Source: Bhargavaea cecembensis (lineage in GTDB: Bacteria; Bacillota; Bacilli; Bacillales_A; Planococcaceae). From it: a stretch of DNA of 64,000 bases. Below the pieces are notes generated by a model. The model was not told the DNA's origin, searched no databases, and saw only the letters and a list, made by a program, of their open reading frames with translations. The stretch lies in assembly GCF_001619585.1 (NCBI RefSeq), contig NZ_LQNT01000001.1, positions 62,001-126,000 of the forward strand, read 5' to 3'. Positions 28,253 to 37,871 of this stretch are shown here, piece by piece. The translations under genes and the position numbers were made by a program. Position 1 is the stretch's first letter; every line of letters starts with the position of its first letter.

Positions 28253-29347
28253 TTACTTAATGATCTGGAGTTCTTTCGGGAACTTGGTCAGGACTTCAAC
28301 ACCATCGGCAGTGACGACGACATCGTCCTCGATCCGGACTCCTGTAATATCCGGGTGATAGATGCCCGGTTCAATTGTGAAGACCATGCCTTCCTGAAGC
28401 TCCATCTCGTTTGAGCCATGCAGGGAAGGGAATTCATGGACGGAAATACCGAGTCCGTGGCCCAGCCTGTGGGTGAAGTACTCGCCGTAGCCCGCATCCG
28501 TAATGACATCACGGGCCGCCTTGTCGAGATCCATCGCGCGGACTCCGGGCTTCACCGCAGCGACTGCAGCCTCTTCTGCGCGCTTCACGGTCTCATAAAT
28601 GTTCCGCATTTCTTCGGTAGGCTCTCCGAATGCAACGGTACGGGTAATGTCGGAGCAGTAGCCTTCCCAGACCACACCCAGATCGAACAGGATGAAGTCG
28701 CCCTTCTGTATTTTCCGGTCTCCCGGGGTGCCGTGCGGAGAAGCCGTCTTCTTGCCGCTCAGCACCATCGTATCGAACGACATATGCGATACGCCTTTTT
28801 TCTTCATTTCAAACTCAATGGCTGTCAGGATTTCCAGTTCCGTCTTGCCTTCCGCGATTTCTCGGCAGCCGACTTCAATGGCATAGTCCGCGAGTTCCGC
28901 AGCTTTGCGGAGCTTCTCAAGTTCGGCCTCGTCCTTGATGTTCCGCATGGCATTCAGCTTGCTGTCGAGCCCGGTGAACGCGGCATCCGGATAAAGCTCC
29001 TTCAGGCGTTCGTAGCGTTCAACGCTCATATGTGACTTCTCGATCGCGATGCGGGAAGGTGTGATGCCGCGCCCGCGAATTGCCCGTTCAACGATCATCC
29101 ATGCATCATCGGTGTCCTCATGGCCTACGGCTTCGTCCGTCCATCCCGCCGCCTTAACATCGGGAAGCTCCATCTTCGGCGCGATAATGAACGGATCGGC
29201 ATCGCGGAATACTGCAACCGCCAACAGCCGCTCATGAGGCTCACTATTGAATCCGGAAAGATAAAACACGTTATCGGGCGTCGTGACCAAAGCCGCGTCA
29301 ATCCCGTTCTCCTCCAAGTACGTCCTGATTTCCTGTAATTTCTCCAT
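28253..29347 (-). CDS. pepQ: M24-family Xaa-Pro dipeptidase/aminopeptidase
   Basis: A 364-residue pita-bread metallopeptidase. The five metal ligands of the M24 fold can be read: two Asp (FDLGVVW and CSDITRT), His in HRLGHGLG, Glu in IEPGIY, and Glu in RIEDD. The N-terminal creatinase domain covers about 1-125. It cleaves Xaa-Pro bonds in cytoplasmic peptides. Whether it is a prolidase or an aminopeptidase P is not decided by sequence; length favours PepQ. The start ATG 29347 against a GTG three codons earlier is uncertain. Confidence 0.88.
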   Translation of the reverse strand: MEKLQEIRTYLEENGIDAALVTTPDNVFYLSGFNSEPHERLLAVAVFRDADPFIIAPKMELPDVKAAGWTDEAVGHEDTDDAWMIVERAIRGRGITPSRIAIEKSHMSVERYERLKELYPDAAFTGLDSKLNAMRNIKDEAELEKLRKAAELADYAIEVGCREIAEGKTELEILTAIEFEMKKKGVSHMSFDTMVLSGKKTASPHGTPGDRKIQKGDFILFDLGVVWEGYCSDITRTVAFGEPTEEMRNIYETVKRAEEAAVAAVKPGVRAMDLDKAARDVITDAGYGEYFTHRLGHGLGISVHEFPSLHGSNEMELQEGMVFTIEPGIYHPDITGVRIEDDVVVTADGVEVLTKFPKELQIIK

Positions 29348-29454
29348 TCCGAACACCAGCCTTTCTGAATGAATTCATCATATCAAAAAGAAGGAATCCG
29401 CGCATACCTTGTCGAAACATGCCCGGGAGCTGAACAGAGAAAGGAGAATGCAGC

Positions 29455-30138
29455 ATGAAAGTATCCTATCACGGCCATTCCGTCGTCAAAATCAGGACGG
29501 AACGGCATACGATCCTGATCGATCCGTTCATCACAGGCAATGAGTTGACGGACCTGAACGCGGAGGAGGAGAACCCTGATGTCATCCTTCTGACACACGG
29601 TCACGGCGATCACGTGGGTGACACGATTGAAATCGCCAAACGTTCCGGTGCCCTAGTCGTCGCGCCGAACGAGCTCGCCGTATGGCTCGGCTGGCAGGGC
29701 GTCAGCGTACATCCGATGCATATCGGCGGCGCATATGAGTTCGACTTCGGGAAAGTGAAATTCACCCAGGCGTTCCACGGCTCCTCTTTCATCAAAGAGG
29801 ACAGCGAGGAAATCATTTATACCGGCATGCCGGCAGGGATTCTCTTTACAGCTGAAGGGAAGACGGTCCACCACCTTGGTGACACAGGGCTATTCTCCGA
29901 CCTGGAGCTGATCGGGAAGCGCCATCCTGCAGACATCGCCTTTGTGCCGATCGGAGACAACTTTACGATGGGCCCGGAGGATGCGGCTTATGCGGTCGGC
30001 CTCCTGAAGCCGAAGGTGGCGGTCCCGATCCACTACGACACGTTCCCGCCAATCAGGCAGGATCCTGAAGACTTCAGAAAACAGGTGGACGGAACCGAAG
30101 TGAGGATCATGAAACCGGGAGACTCCGTTGATCTCTGA
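29455..30138 (+). CDS. metallo-beta-lactamase-fold hydrolase, UPF0173/YtkL
   Basis: A 227-residue MBL-fold protein beginning [13 protein letters not shown]. The metal motif is [11 protein letters not shown], with later HLGDTG and a C-terminal PIHYDTFP histidine. It matches the UPF0173 family (B. subtilis YtkL); the substrate is unknown. SD AAAGGAGAA lies upstream. It is divergent from pepQ. Confidence 0.9.
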   Translation: MKVSYHGHSVVKIRTERHTILIDPFITGNELTDLNAEEENPDVILLTHGHGDHVGDTIEIAKRSGALVVAPNELAVWLGWQGVSVHPMHIGGAYEFDFGKVKFTQAFHGSSFIKEDSEEIIYTGMPAGILFTAEGKTVHHLGDTGLFSDLELIGKRHPADIAFVPIGDNFTMGPEDAAYAVGLLKPKVAVPIHYDTFPPIRQDPEDFRKQVDGTEVRIMKPGDSVDL

Positions 30139-30149
30139 CCCCATCAATT

Positions 30150-30176
30150 GCGGGAGGCATACGCCTTCCGCTTTTT
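30150..30176 (+). terminator. ytkL terminator
   Basis: GCGGGAGGC (30150-30158) pairs with GCCTTCCGC (30163-30171) with one G-T wobble, then TTTTT. A second weaker hairpin with a T-tail sits at 30187-30233. Confidence 0.85.
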
Positions 30177-30296
30177 GCTTCCTGCTAAAGAACCTTACCG
30201 CAGGATAGACCTCCTGCACCAAGGTTTCTTTTTGCGACTCAGCCACGCCCACTATGGTAAGATGGAATCATCAGAAGTTGGGGAAAAGGTGACAAC

Positions 30297-31604
30297 GTGG
30301 CGACAAAACATGAGAAAATCCTACAATACATCGAGAGCCTGCCGGTCGGAGACAAAATCTCCGTCCGCCAGGTCGCCAAGGAGATGAATGTCTCCGAAGG
30401 AACGGCCTATCGCGCCATCAAGGAAGCGGAAAACCGGAAACTCGTCAATACGATCGAACGGGTCGGGACAATCCGGATCGAGCAGAAGAAAAAGGAGAAC
30501 ATCGAGCGTCTGACATTTGCCGAAGTGGTCAATATCGTTGACGGTCAGGTTCTGGGCGGCCGCAACGGGCTGCACAAGACACTGACAAAATTCGTCATCG
30601 GCGCGATGCAGATGGAAGACATGATGCGCTATACCGATCCGGGCAGCCTGCTGATCGTCGGGAACCGGCTTAAAGTGCACGGAAACGCAATCCGTGCGGG
30701 GGCGGCCGTCCTCATCACAGGCGGATTTGACGCATCGGAAGAAGTGAAGAAACTGGCCGATGAGCTGGAACTTCCGATCATCTCGACCAGTTATGACACA
30801 TTCACCGTGGCTACGATGATCAACCGGGCCATCTATGACCAGCTGATCGAAAAGGACATTCTCCTTGTCGAGGACATCATCGTGCCGATCAGCCAGACGG
30901 CTACGCTCGATTCGGGCGATCATGTCTCCGATTTCCATGCGCGCAACAAAACGACCTCTCATGGTGCATTTCCGGTGACGAGCGGCAGCGGCCGGCTCGT
31001 CGGAATCGTCACGGCAAAGGACGTGATCGGGATGGACGGGGAGGTGCCGATCGAACGGGTAATGACGCCGAAGCCGATCTCCGCGGGAATGAAGATGAGT
31101 GTTGCCTCTGCGGCTCACAGGATGATCTGGGAAGGAATCGACCTGATGCCGGTCGTTTCCACCGGCGACAAGCTGGAAGGGGTCATCAGCCGCCAGGATG
31201 TTCTGAAGGCACTCCAGGTGGCCCAGCGCCAGCCTCATCAGGGGGATACATTCGAAGACCTTGTGCGGTCGCAGATGGAAGAGGACGGGGAGGCGGAGTC
31301 TACCCTGCTCTTCACAGTGACTCCGAGGATGACGAACCCTCTCGGATCCCTTTCCCACGGCGCGCTGACGATCATGCTCTCGGAAGCGGCCGATCAGTTC
31401 CTGAAAAAGCGCAAGCGCGGGGAGAGCGTCATCGAGAGCATGTCCGTTTATTTCATGAAGCATGTCCAGCTCGGTTCGCAGGTCCGCATCAGGCCGGAAC
31501 TTCTCGATATGAGCCGGCACTTTGCCAAAATGGAGTTCACCGTATACAGCGGTGAGATGATCGTCGGCAAGGCCATGATGATGCTCCAGGTATTTGAACG
31601 ATAA
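30297..31604 (+). CDS. YtoI-like regulator: HTH, DRTGG, two CBS, hotdog
   Basis: A 435-residue multidomain protein. There is a winged-helix N-terminus (about 1-65, SVRQVAKEMNVSEGTAYRAIK), a DRTGG domain (about 75-180, VIGAMQMEDMM...GGFD), and two CBS domains (about 190-310, with GRLVGIVTAKDVIG and KLEGVISRQDVLK). A C-terminal thioesterase-like hotdog domain follows (about 330-430). This domain string is the YtoI family, thought to sense a small ligand and bind DNA; targets are unknown. The start is GTG at 30297 with GGGGAAAAGGTG upstream. Confidence 0.9.
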   Translation: MATKHEKILQYIESLPVGDKISVRQVAKEMNVSEGTAYRAIKEAENRKLVNTIERVGTIRIEQKKKENIERLTFAEVVNIVDGQVLGGRNGLHKTLTKFVIGAMQMEDMMRYTDPGSLLIVGNRLKVHGNAIRAGAAVLITGGFDASEEVKKLADELELPIISTSYDTFTVATMINRAIYDQLIEKDILLVEDIIVPISQTATLDSGDHVSDFHARNKTTSHGAFPVTSGSGRLVGIVTAKDVIGMDGEVPIERVMTPKPISAGMKMSVASAAHRMIWEGIDLMPVVSTGDKLEGVISRQDVLKALQVAQRQPHQGDTFEDLVRSQMEEDGEAESTLLFTVTPRMTNPLGSLSHGALTIMLSEAADQFLKKRKRGESVIESMSVYFMKHVQLGSQVRIRPELLDMSRHFAKMEFTVYSGEMIVGKAMMMLQVFER

Positions 31605-31605
31605 A

Positions 31606-31636
31606 AAAAGTGATGCACAGATTGTGCATCACTTTT
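31606..31636. terminator. bidirectional terminator between ytoI and ytpI
   Basis: AAAAGTGATGCACA (31606-31619) pairs perfectly with TGTGCATCACTTTT (31623-31636) around GAT. Confidence 0.92.
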
Positions 31637-31937
31637 CATTCAGCCGCCGCTCTTCCTCAAGGAAGCCGGCATAGTGGTTCCGTGCCTTTACATTATAGAC
31701 AAGGACATAGAGCCCGAGCAGGATAAAGGCGGCTGTTACAATATACGTGATCACTCCGGAAAACAGGAACAGCTGGTGCGCGCCAAACAGCATGATGAAC
31801 GCTCCGAGTGCTGCCGAGGCGCTGCTGCGGTGATACTGCCGCTCAGCCTGTAGCGTTGTCCGGAATTGCTTCGTCTTGAAGTACAGGTAGGCAACCGCAG
31901 CAAAGATGATCAGTGCGGTGAAAATCAGGTTAAGCAT
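31629..31937 (-). CDS. YtpI-family small membrane protein
   Basis: A 102-residue protein with three hydrophobic helices (about 3-20, 40-60, 63-83) and a charged C-terminus ending EERRLNEK. It resembles B. subtilis YtpI, located between ytoI and nrnA there as well; the function is unknown. ATG 31937 has GGAGGG 5 nt upstream. Its last codons lie in the right arm of the shared terminator. Confidence 0.88.
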   Translation of the reverse strand: MLNLIFTALIIFAAVAYLYFKTKQFRTTLQAERQYHRSSASAALGAFIMLFGAHQLFLFSGVITYIVTAAFILLGLYVLVYNVKARNHYAGFLEEERRLNEK

Positions 31938-32029
31938 CGAATCCCTCCGGTCAAGCAAAACTGTCCTCATTGTATCTCGTATTTTGCCGGATTGTGAAGG
32001 GAAAAGACCGGTTGATGGAGGGAATAGGG

Positions 32030-32965
32030 TTGAAACGACAAATCATTGACACAATTGAACGCTACGATACCATCATCATCCACCGCCATGTCAGGCCGGA
32101 TCCGGATGCATACGGATCCCAGCTGGGGCTGAAAACGCTGATCCTGGACAATTATCCGGGCAAACAGGTCTATGCGGCGGGTGACCACGACTTTTCGCTG
32201 GATTATCTCGGACGCCCGGACGAAGTGACCGAGCCGCTCTATGAGGGGGCTCTTGTCATTGTGACCGACACGGCGAATACGGAGAGGATTGACGGCAGCC
32301 ACTACGGCAAAGGTGCCGAGCTTCTCAAGATCGACCACCATCCCGATGACGACACGTATGGCAGCAAGAGGTGGGTGGAACCGGACGCCAGTGCGACAAG
32401 CGAGCTGATTTACCGGCTGTTCAAGGAAGGCGAGCAGTCGCGCGGCTGGAGGATGAGCGTCGGGGCTGCCCGGCTGCTTTACGCGGGCATTATCGGTGAT
32501 ACAGGACGGTTCCTGCATCCGTCGGCCGGCCCGGAAACCTTCCTTGCAGCGGCGGAGCTTGTTTCACACGGCTTTGACCGGCCCTCCCTCCACAACGCGA
32601 TGTACGAGATGGATGCCCCTCTTCTCAGGCTGAACGGCTACATCCTTCAGAATCTCGAAGTGGACAATGGGGTCGGTGTCGTGAAAATCACTTCGGAAAC
32701 GATGGATGAGTTCGGCGTCACCGCCTCGGATACCGCAAAACTGGTCGGGGTTCCCGGCGCGGTCAAGGGCCTGATCTGCTGGGTCTTCCAGGTCGAGGAG
32801 GAAGACCAGATCCGCCTCCGCTTCCGTTCCAAGGGACCGGTCGTCAATGATCTGGCCCGGCGGTTCGGAGGCGGAGGCCATGCACTCGCCGCCGGCGCTT
32901 CCGCCGCAGACTGGGAGGAAGCAGAGCGGGCGGCAGAAGCACTTCGTGAGCTGTGCAGCAACTGA
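32030..32965 (+). CDS. nrnA: bifunctional oligoribonuclease/pAp phosphatase NrnA
   Basis: A 311-residue DHH-DHHA1 phosphoesterase. The metal motifs are HRHVRPDPDAYGS, a VTDTAN aspartate and LKIDHHPDDD, and the DHHA1 glycine loop is RRFGGGGHALAAG. It degrades nanoRNAs and dephosphorylates 3'-phosphoadenosine 5'-phosphate. The start is TTG at 32030 with GGAGGG upstream; the frame continues upstream across the ytpI promoter without a ribosome site. dnaE begins 15 nt downstream, so the two are probably co-transcribed. Confidence 0.95.
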   Translation: MKRQIIDTIERYDTIIIHRHVRPDPDAYGSQLGLKTLILDNYPGKQVYAAGDHDFSLDYLGRPDEVTEPLYEGALVIVTDTANTERIDGSHYGKGAELLKIDHHPDDDTYGSKRWVEPDASATSELIYRLFKEGEQSRGWRMSVGAARLLYAGIIGDTGRFLHPSAGPETFLAAAELVSHGFDRPSLHNAMYEMDAPLLRLNGYILQNLEVDNGVGVVKITSETMDEFGVTASDTAKLVGVPGAVKGLICWVFQVEEEDQIRLRFRSKGPVVNDLARRFGGGGHALAAGASAADWEEAERAAEALRELCSN

Positions 32966-32980
32966 CAGGGAGGGATCGGG

Positions 32981-35900
32981 ATGAACATCGCATATGCGCA
33001 GATCATGACATCGGATGATCCGCTGCAAAGCATCATCCGGCCCGGCATGCTCCCGGAAGCGCTCAAGGCGAGGGGAGCCGTTGCGGCGGCGATCGTCAAT
33101 ACAAAACTGTACGGCATCCTGCCGTTTGCCCGGGCGATGAAATCCGCCGGCATCCGGCCCGTCATCGGGCTCACTGTACAGATCGAGACGGAGGCCGGCG
33201 TCCTGCCGGCCTTTATGTATGCGAAAGATGACGGCGGTTACCAAAATCTGCTGAAGATGAGCAGTGCGCTGTCCGTCAAGGACCGTGACAAGCTGCCCCT
33301 GTCCTGGATGAAGGCATACAGCAGGGGATGCCTGCTAGTCGTTGACCCCGCAATGATGCAAGATGGGGATCCGGCTGGTGCCACGAAGATTGTGCTTGAG
33401 ACCGGAGGGCCTGACAGGGTATTCATGGGCATTTCCCGTCCTGGCGGCATGCGGTCTGCCGAAGAGGAAGCCTGGGTCGGTTTGGCAGAAAGAGAGGGAC
33501 TGACGGTATGTGCGGCGGCTGTTGCCCGTTATTTGAACAGTGAAGATGCATTTGCATACCGGGTAGCCCGTCTGATTGATGAGGGAGGAAAGCTTTCGGA
33601 AAACGACCTCGCAGATCTCCCGGAAGCCGAACTGCCGATGCCGGATGAACTGTTGACGAGATTTTCCGATCATCCGGAGTGGCTGGAAGCGACTGCGGGC
33701 CTTCTCATGTCCTGCAGCAATACGCTTCCCGAAGCGGAGCGCCTGATGCCGAAGTTCCCGATTGGCGAGGGGGGGACAGCTGACGGGCGTCTGCGGCAGG
33801 ACTGTCTGGAGGGGCTTGGGAAACGGTTCGGTTCAGTCCCGGAAAGGTATGCAGCCAGGCTGGATCATGAACTGGATGTCATCTCTTCGATGGGGTACTC
33901 GGATTACTTTCTCATCACGGCAGATTTCATCGCTTATGCAGCCTCCAGGGGAATTCTAACGGGTCCCGGCCGAGGGTCATCGGCCGGGTCTCTGGTCGCC
34001 TATGCGCTCGGGATTACGGATGTCGATCCGATTGCCTACGGTCTCATCTTTGAGCGCTTTCTTAACCCGGAACGTGTCAGCATGCCGGACATCGATGTGG
34101 ACTTTGCGGATCACCGCCGGCATGAGGTGATTGAATATGTCGCCGAAAAATATGGACGTGACCATGTGGCACAAATCATTACGTTCGGGACTTTGTCTGC
34201 ACGGGCTGCGGCCAGGAGCACGGCACGCGTCTTCGGTTTCCCGGAAGCCGAGCAGCGGGAGATCTCAAAAATGATTCCCGGACGTCCCGGGGTAACGCTT
34301 GCCGAAGCGTCCGCCTCCGGCACTCCACTTTCGCGCTGGGTGGAAGCTTCGCCGAACAGGCAAAAATGGCTGAGCGCAGCGCTCTCCCTTGAGGGGATCC
34401 CGAGAAACGCATCCACCCATGCGGCGGGTGTCGTCCTTTCTCCGGTTCCGCTTGTGGATGCGGTTCCGCTGACGAGCGGTTCGGAAGGGATCTATCTGAC
34501 CCAGTGGCCGATGAAGGAAGTGGAGGAACGCGGGCTTCTCAAAATGGATTTTCTTGGTCTGAGGAACCTGACGCTGCTTGACCGGATCCGGTCCATGATC
34601 TGGTATGACCGCAATGTATACCTGGACTTCGGGAAAATCCCGCTGGATGATCCCGAAACCATCCGGCTGTTCCAGGCGGGAGATATGACCGGAGTCTTTC
34701 AGTTCGAGTCACCGGGCATGCGGGATACGCTCAGGAAGCTGAAACCGGAGCAGTTCCGTGACATCTACGCCATCAACGCTTTGTACAGGCCGGGCCCGAT
34801 GGACAATATCCCTGTCTTTGAACGCAGGATGCACGGCAGGGAACGTGTTCCGTCAATCCACCCTGACATCGACCCGATTCTGGAGGAAACATACGGCATC
34901 ATTGTCTATCAGGAGCAGATCATGCAGATCGCCGTACAGATGGCCGGTTTCACGATGGGGGAGGCGGACATTCTCAGACGTGCCGTCAGCAAGAAGAAGA
35001 GGGATGTGCTGGAACGGGAAAGGGAGCACTTTGTACGCGGGGCTGAATCCCGCGGTTACGATCGAGGGTCTGCAGTGAAGGTTTACGAATACATCGTCAG
35101 GTTTGCGGATTACGGCTTCCCCAAAAGTCACGCCGTCGCCTATTCCTTGATTTCGTTCCGTCTGGCGTACCTGAAGGCACATGAACCGGCATACTTTTAT
35201 GCAGCTTTGCTTTCACAGGCGGCGGGCGATGCGGACCGTGTTTCCAGGCTGGTCAGCGAGATTCGCATGAAGGGCATCCGGATCCTGCCGCCGTCCGTCA
35301 AAAAAAGCGGATACGCCTGCAGGGTGGAGGATGGTGCGATCCGCTATGGGCTTTCCGGCATCAAGGGGGTTCCCGCCCCCTTCATCAGAAAGTTGCTGGA
35401 CGCCAGAAAACAGTCAGAACCATGGGAAGATCTTTTCGACATGGCAGTTGCTCTTTCCGGAGCGCATTTCACGCGGACTGCGGCCGAGCCGCTTGCACGG
35501 TCGGGAGCGATGGACGATTTTCATCCGGACCGGGCTGTCCTGCTTGCCTCGATCGGAGCAGCCGAAACCTATGCGAACCTCGTGCGGCCGACCGAAGAGG
35601 ATGATCTGTTCGGCGGTGACGCAGCATCGTTCGGCCGGCAAAAGTATTCCGAGGCGGGGACGCTTCCCGAAGCGCTGAAGCTCCAGTACGAACGTGACGC
35701 GCTCGGCTTCTATATATCGGAACACCCCGCAGCGAGGATGAAGGCCGGTCGCAACGGTACTTTTGCGGATGTTGCTGCACTTGGAGGCGGAAGCGGCCGT
35801 GTGCGGGTCGCCGGCATCATCACCGATATCAAACGTATCCGGACGAAAAAAGGGGAAGCCATGGCGTTCTTCAAACTTCAGGACGACACGGGAGAAGTCG

Positions 35901-36034
35901 AGTGCACGCTGTTCCCGAAAGAGTACGCAGCCTTCAACCGCCTGCTCGCGGAAGAAGCGGGGATCCGCCTGTCCGGCCAGGCCGAATTGCGTAATGGACG
36001 CCTGCAGCTGATTGTAAAGAATATTGAAGGGTAA
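32981..36034 (+). CDS. dnaE: DNA polymerase III alpha subunit DnaE (compact form)
   Basis: A 1017-residue C-family polymerase. The catalytic Asp triad region reads MPDIDVDFAD, together with GPGRGSSAGSLVAYAL, IITFGTLSARAA, STHAAGVVLS and YGIIVYQEQIMQ. The tandem HhH and OB-fold (VRVAGIITDIKRIRTKKGE) follow. Two departures from B. subtilis DnaE (about 1115 residues) are seen. The PHP domain lacks the N-terminal His-x-His motif and the DDH triad (here MNIAYAQIMTSD and NTKLYG), and the protein stops just after the OB-fold, without the usual last 90 or so residues. A strong terminator 35 nt past the stop shows that this is the real end. It is an essential lagging-strand polymerase. Confidence 0.95.
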   Translation: MNIAYAQIMTSDDPLQSIIRPGMLPEALKARGAVAAAIVNTKLYGILPFARAMKSAGIRPVIGLTVQIETEAGVLPAFMYAKDDGGYQNLLKMSSALSVKDRDKLPLSWMKAYSRGCLLVVDPAMMQDGDPAGATKIVLETGGPDRVFMGISRPGGMRSAEEEAWVGLAEREGLTVCAAAVARYLNSEDAFAYRVARLIDEGGKLSENDLADLPEAELPMPDELLTRFSDHPEWLEATAGLLMSCSNTLPEAERLMPKFPIGEGGTADGRLRQDCLEGLGKRFGSVPERYAARLDHELDVISSMGYSDYFLITADFIAYAASRGILTGPGRGSSAGSLVAYALGITDVDPIAYGLIFERFLNPERVSMPDIDVDFADHRRHEVIEYVAEKYGRDHVAQIITFGTLSARAAARSTARVFGFPEAEQREISKMIPGRPGVTLAEASASGTPLSRWVEASPNRQKWLSAALSLEGIPRNASTHAAGVVLSPVPLVDAVPLTSGSEGIYLTQWPMKEVEERGLLKMDFLGLRNLTLLDRIRSMIWYDRNVYLDFGKIPLDDPETIRLFQAGDMTGVFQFESPGMRDTLRKLKPEQFRDIYAINALYRPGPMDNIPVFERRMHGRERVPSIHPDIDPILEETYGIIVYQEQIMQIAVQMAGFTMGEADILRRAVSKKKRDVLEREREHFVRGAESRGYDRGSAVKVYEYIVRFADYGFPKSHAVAYSLISFRLAYLKAHEPAYFYAALLSQAAGDADRVSRLVSEIRMKGIRILPPSVKKSGYACRVEDGAIRYGLSGIKGVPAPFIRKLLDARKQSEPWEDLFDMAVALSGAHFTRTAAEPLARSGAMDDFHPDRAVLLASIGAAETYANLVRPTEEDDLFGGDAASFGRQKYSEAGTLPEALKLQYERDALGFYISEHPAARMKAGRNGTFADVAALGGGSGRVRVAGIITDIKRIRTKKGEAMAFFKLQDDTGEVECTLFPKEYAAFNRLLAEEAGIRLSGQAELRNGRLQLIVKNIEG

Positions 36035-36068
36035 CGATTTAATGTCTGTATGGATGATCAGGCATCAG

Positions 36069-36108
36069 AAAACCCGGGTCTGGACGAATTCTGCCAGACC
36101 CGGGTTTT
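36069..36108 (+). terminator. dnaE terminator
   Basis: AAAACCCGGGTCTGG (36069-36083) pairs perfectly with CCAGACCCGGGTTTT (36094-36108). Confidence 0.93.
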
Positions 36109-36133
36109 CAATTTGCCTGCAGGCTTTGCTGAT

Positions 36134-36225
36134 ACAGAGGCCGTTACGGAGAACGGCCTCTGTCCAAAAGCGCGAGCGTTGGCCGCTGCGAGTTTAGGTA
36201 AGCAGGGGCCGTAGCGGAAATCTGC
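36134..36225 (+). repeat. modular intergenic repeat, copy D (truncated remnant)
   Basis: It begins with a perfect hairpin ACAGAGGCCGTT/AACGGCCTCTGT (36134-36163), then CCAAAAGCGCGAGCGTTGG, and ends GGGGCCGTAGCGGAAATC. This matches the 3' half of copy C read in its core orientation and the common 3' end of copies A and B. The CTGCGGG core is missing. It lies in the gap between the dnaE terminator and the fadR promoter; nothing else is seen there. Confidence 0.7.
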
Positions 36226-36272
36226 ACGGATTTCTTAACAATCTAACATTCAGTGTTCTGTGCAGTTTTTTC

Positions 36273-36301
36273 TTTACTCGTTTTTCCGATTCCGTTATGC
36301 T
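36273..36301 (+). promoter_or_regulatory. promoter of the fadR-accDA operon
   Basis: TTTACT (36273-36278), a 17-nt spacer and TATGCT (36296-36301). The start point would be near 36308, immediately before the palindromic operator. Confidence 0.6.
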
Positions 36302-36312
36302 GTATGGGTATG

Positions 36313-36327
36313 AGTGGTCAGACCACT
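36313..36327. promoter_or_regulatory. FadR/GntR-type operator palindrome
   Basis: AGTGGTCAGACCACT is a perfect 7-1-7 palindrome. Its centre TGGTCnGACCA is the same as the E. coli FadR operator core. It sits about +5 to +19 from the inferred start point and 30 nt before a gene for a FadR-subfamily regulator, so autorepression is likely. Confidence 0.75.
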
Positions 36328-36357
36328 TTCAATTAAATGGTAAACAAGGAGCGCGAC

Positions 36358-37044
36358 ATGACCGAAACAAAACCGTCCCGCAAGATGTTTCTTGAAGTGG
36401 TGCAGGAATTGCGCACGCTCATCGGGAATGAAAACATCCGGGCAGGAGATAAGCTTCCTTCCGAGCGGGTACTTGCCGAGCGGCTCGGTACCGGACGGTC
36501 GACAATCCGGGAAGCCCTGCGCAGCCTGGAACTGCTCGGACTGATTGAGTCAAGGCAGGGAGAGGGCACTTTCCTGTCCGACTTCCGAAAACATCAGCTC
36601 GTCGAAGTTCTGGCTGCATTCATCTTGCAGGAACCGAAGTCACTTGAGGACGTAAGCGCAACGATGCGGATCCATGAAAAGGAAGCGGTCCGTGTCTCAT
36701 CTGGGTATACGGAAATCCGCACACTTCCTCTATGGGGCAGTCTCATCGATGCAGTGGAATCGGATGAATCCTATCTGCGCGAAGACATTGTCCGGGAAGT
36801 GCTGATTGCATCCGGCAACCGTTTGTCCCTGAAAATCTGGCATCTGCTTTACCAGTATGCCGGGAAGCCCTATACGGGAGAGGCAGAAGCGGTTGAACGG
36901 ACCGAAATCGCCAGTATGCTCCGGCTGATCCGGAGCGGCGAGACCGAAAAAGCAGTGGCGGCCTATGACAGATGGACCGAAATTGTACACGCTCAAAGGG
37001 GGAATACCGATGGCGATCATCCGAGAGATGTTCAAGAAAAATAA
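36358..37044 (+). CDS. FadR-subfamily GntR transcriptional regulator
   Basis: A 228-residue regulator. The winged HTH (about 10-75) has [30 protein letters not shown]-type sequence, followed by an all-helical FCD-like ligand domain that looks shortened and lacks an obvious metal-binding His set. ATG 36358 is chosen over 36337 because AAGGAG lies 7 nt before it. The last 35 nt overlap accD in another frame, so it is translationally coupled to acetyl-CoA carboxylase subunits. Control of fatty-acid synthesis by an acyl-CoA or related ligand is a reasonable inference, not shown. Confidence 0.88.
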   Translation: MTETKPSRKMFLEVVQELRTLIGNENIRAGDKLPSERVLAERLGTGRSTIREALRSLELLGLIESRQGEGTFLSDFRKHQLVEVLAAFILQEPKSLEDVSATMRIHEKEAVRVSSGYTEIRTLPLWGSLIDAVESDESYLREDIVREVLIASGNRLSLKIWHLLYQYAGKPYTGEAEAVERTEIASMLRLIRSGETEKAVAAYDRWTEIVHAQRGNTDGDHPRDVQEK

Positions 37045-37870
37045 GAAACGGTACATGACCGTGCCTTCCGAGGCGGCAAAGGATGTACCCGAGGGACTCA
37101 TGACCAAATGTCCCGAATGCAAGTCCATCGTGCTGACGAAGGATCTGTTGAAGTGTGATAAAGTTTGTCCGGACTGCGGACATCATTATAAAATGACCGC
37201 GTACGAACGAGTGGACTGCCTGTTTGATGAGGAATCATTCATCCCGATGGATGAGGGCATGAAAACCGTCAATCCGCTCGGCTTTCCTTCGTATGAAGAA
37301 AAAGTGAATGCGGACGCGGCGAAGACCGGCCTGAATGAAGCGGTGCTTACGGGCATCGGTGAAATCAGCGGCCAGCGAACGGCGGTGGCGATCATGGATT
37401 CCCATTTCCGGATGGGCTCCATGGGGTCGGTTGTCGGTGAGAAAATCACCCGTGCGATTGAAAAAGCAACAGATGAAGGAATTCCTTTCATCATTTTCAC
37501 GGCGAGCGGAGGTGCCAGAATGCAGGAGGGCGTTCTGTCACTCATGCAGATGGCCAAGACCAGCGTCGCGCTTTCCCGTCATGCGGACCGCGGTCTCCTG
37601 TTCATATCTGTGATGACTCATCCGACAACAGGCGGAGTGTCAGCGAGTTTTGCTTCCGTCGGTGACATTAATCTGGCTGAACCCAAGGCGCTGATCGGTT
37701 TTGCCGGACGCCGGGTCATCGAGCAGACTGTGCGGGAGAAACTCCCGGAAGATTTCCAGACAGCAGAGTTCCTGATGGAGCACGGGCAGCTGGATGCGGT
37801 CGTCCACCGTTCGGAGATGAAACAGACGCTATCCACACTGATCCGATTCCACACGAAGGAGGCACGCTGA
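37010..37870 (+). CDS. accD: acetyl-CoA carboxylase carboxyltransferase subunit beta
   Basis: A 286-residue beta subunit. The N-terminal four-Cys zinc ribbon is CPECKSIV...[12 protein letters not shown] (about 33-58), and the crotonase-fold body carries SGGARMQEG and [12 protein letters not shown]. With AccA it transfers carboxyl from carboxybiotin to acetyl-CoA, making malonyl-CoA. ATG 37010 has AAAGGGGGAAT upstream and lies inside the end of the regulator gene. accA starts 1 nt after its stop. Confidence 0.96.
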   Translation: MAIIREMFKKNKKRYMTVPSEAAKDVPEGLMTKCPECKSIVLTKDLLKCDKVCPDCGHHYKMTAYERVDCLFDEESFIPMDEGMKTVNPLGFPSYEEKVNADAAKTGLNEAVLTGIGEISGQRTAVAIMDSHFRMGSMGSVVGEKITRAIEKATDEGIPFIIFTASGGARMQEGVLSLMQMAKTSVALSRHADRGLLFISVMTHPTTGGVSASFASVGDINLAEPKALIGFAGRRVIEQTVREKLPEDFQTAEFLMEHGQLDAVVHRSEMKQTLSTLIRFHTKEAR

Positions 37871-37871
37871 T

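Noticed and set aside
36034-36110. Possible frameshift truncating dnaE
   Set aside because: The stop is followed within 35 nt by a perfect terminator and no DnaE-like sequence continues in other frames.
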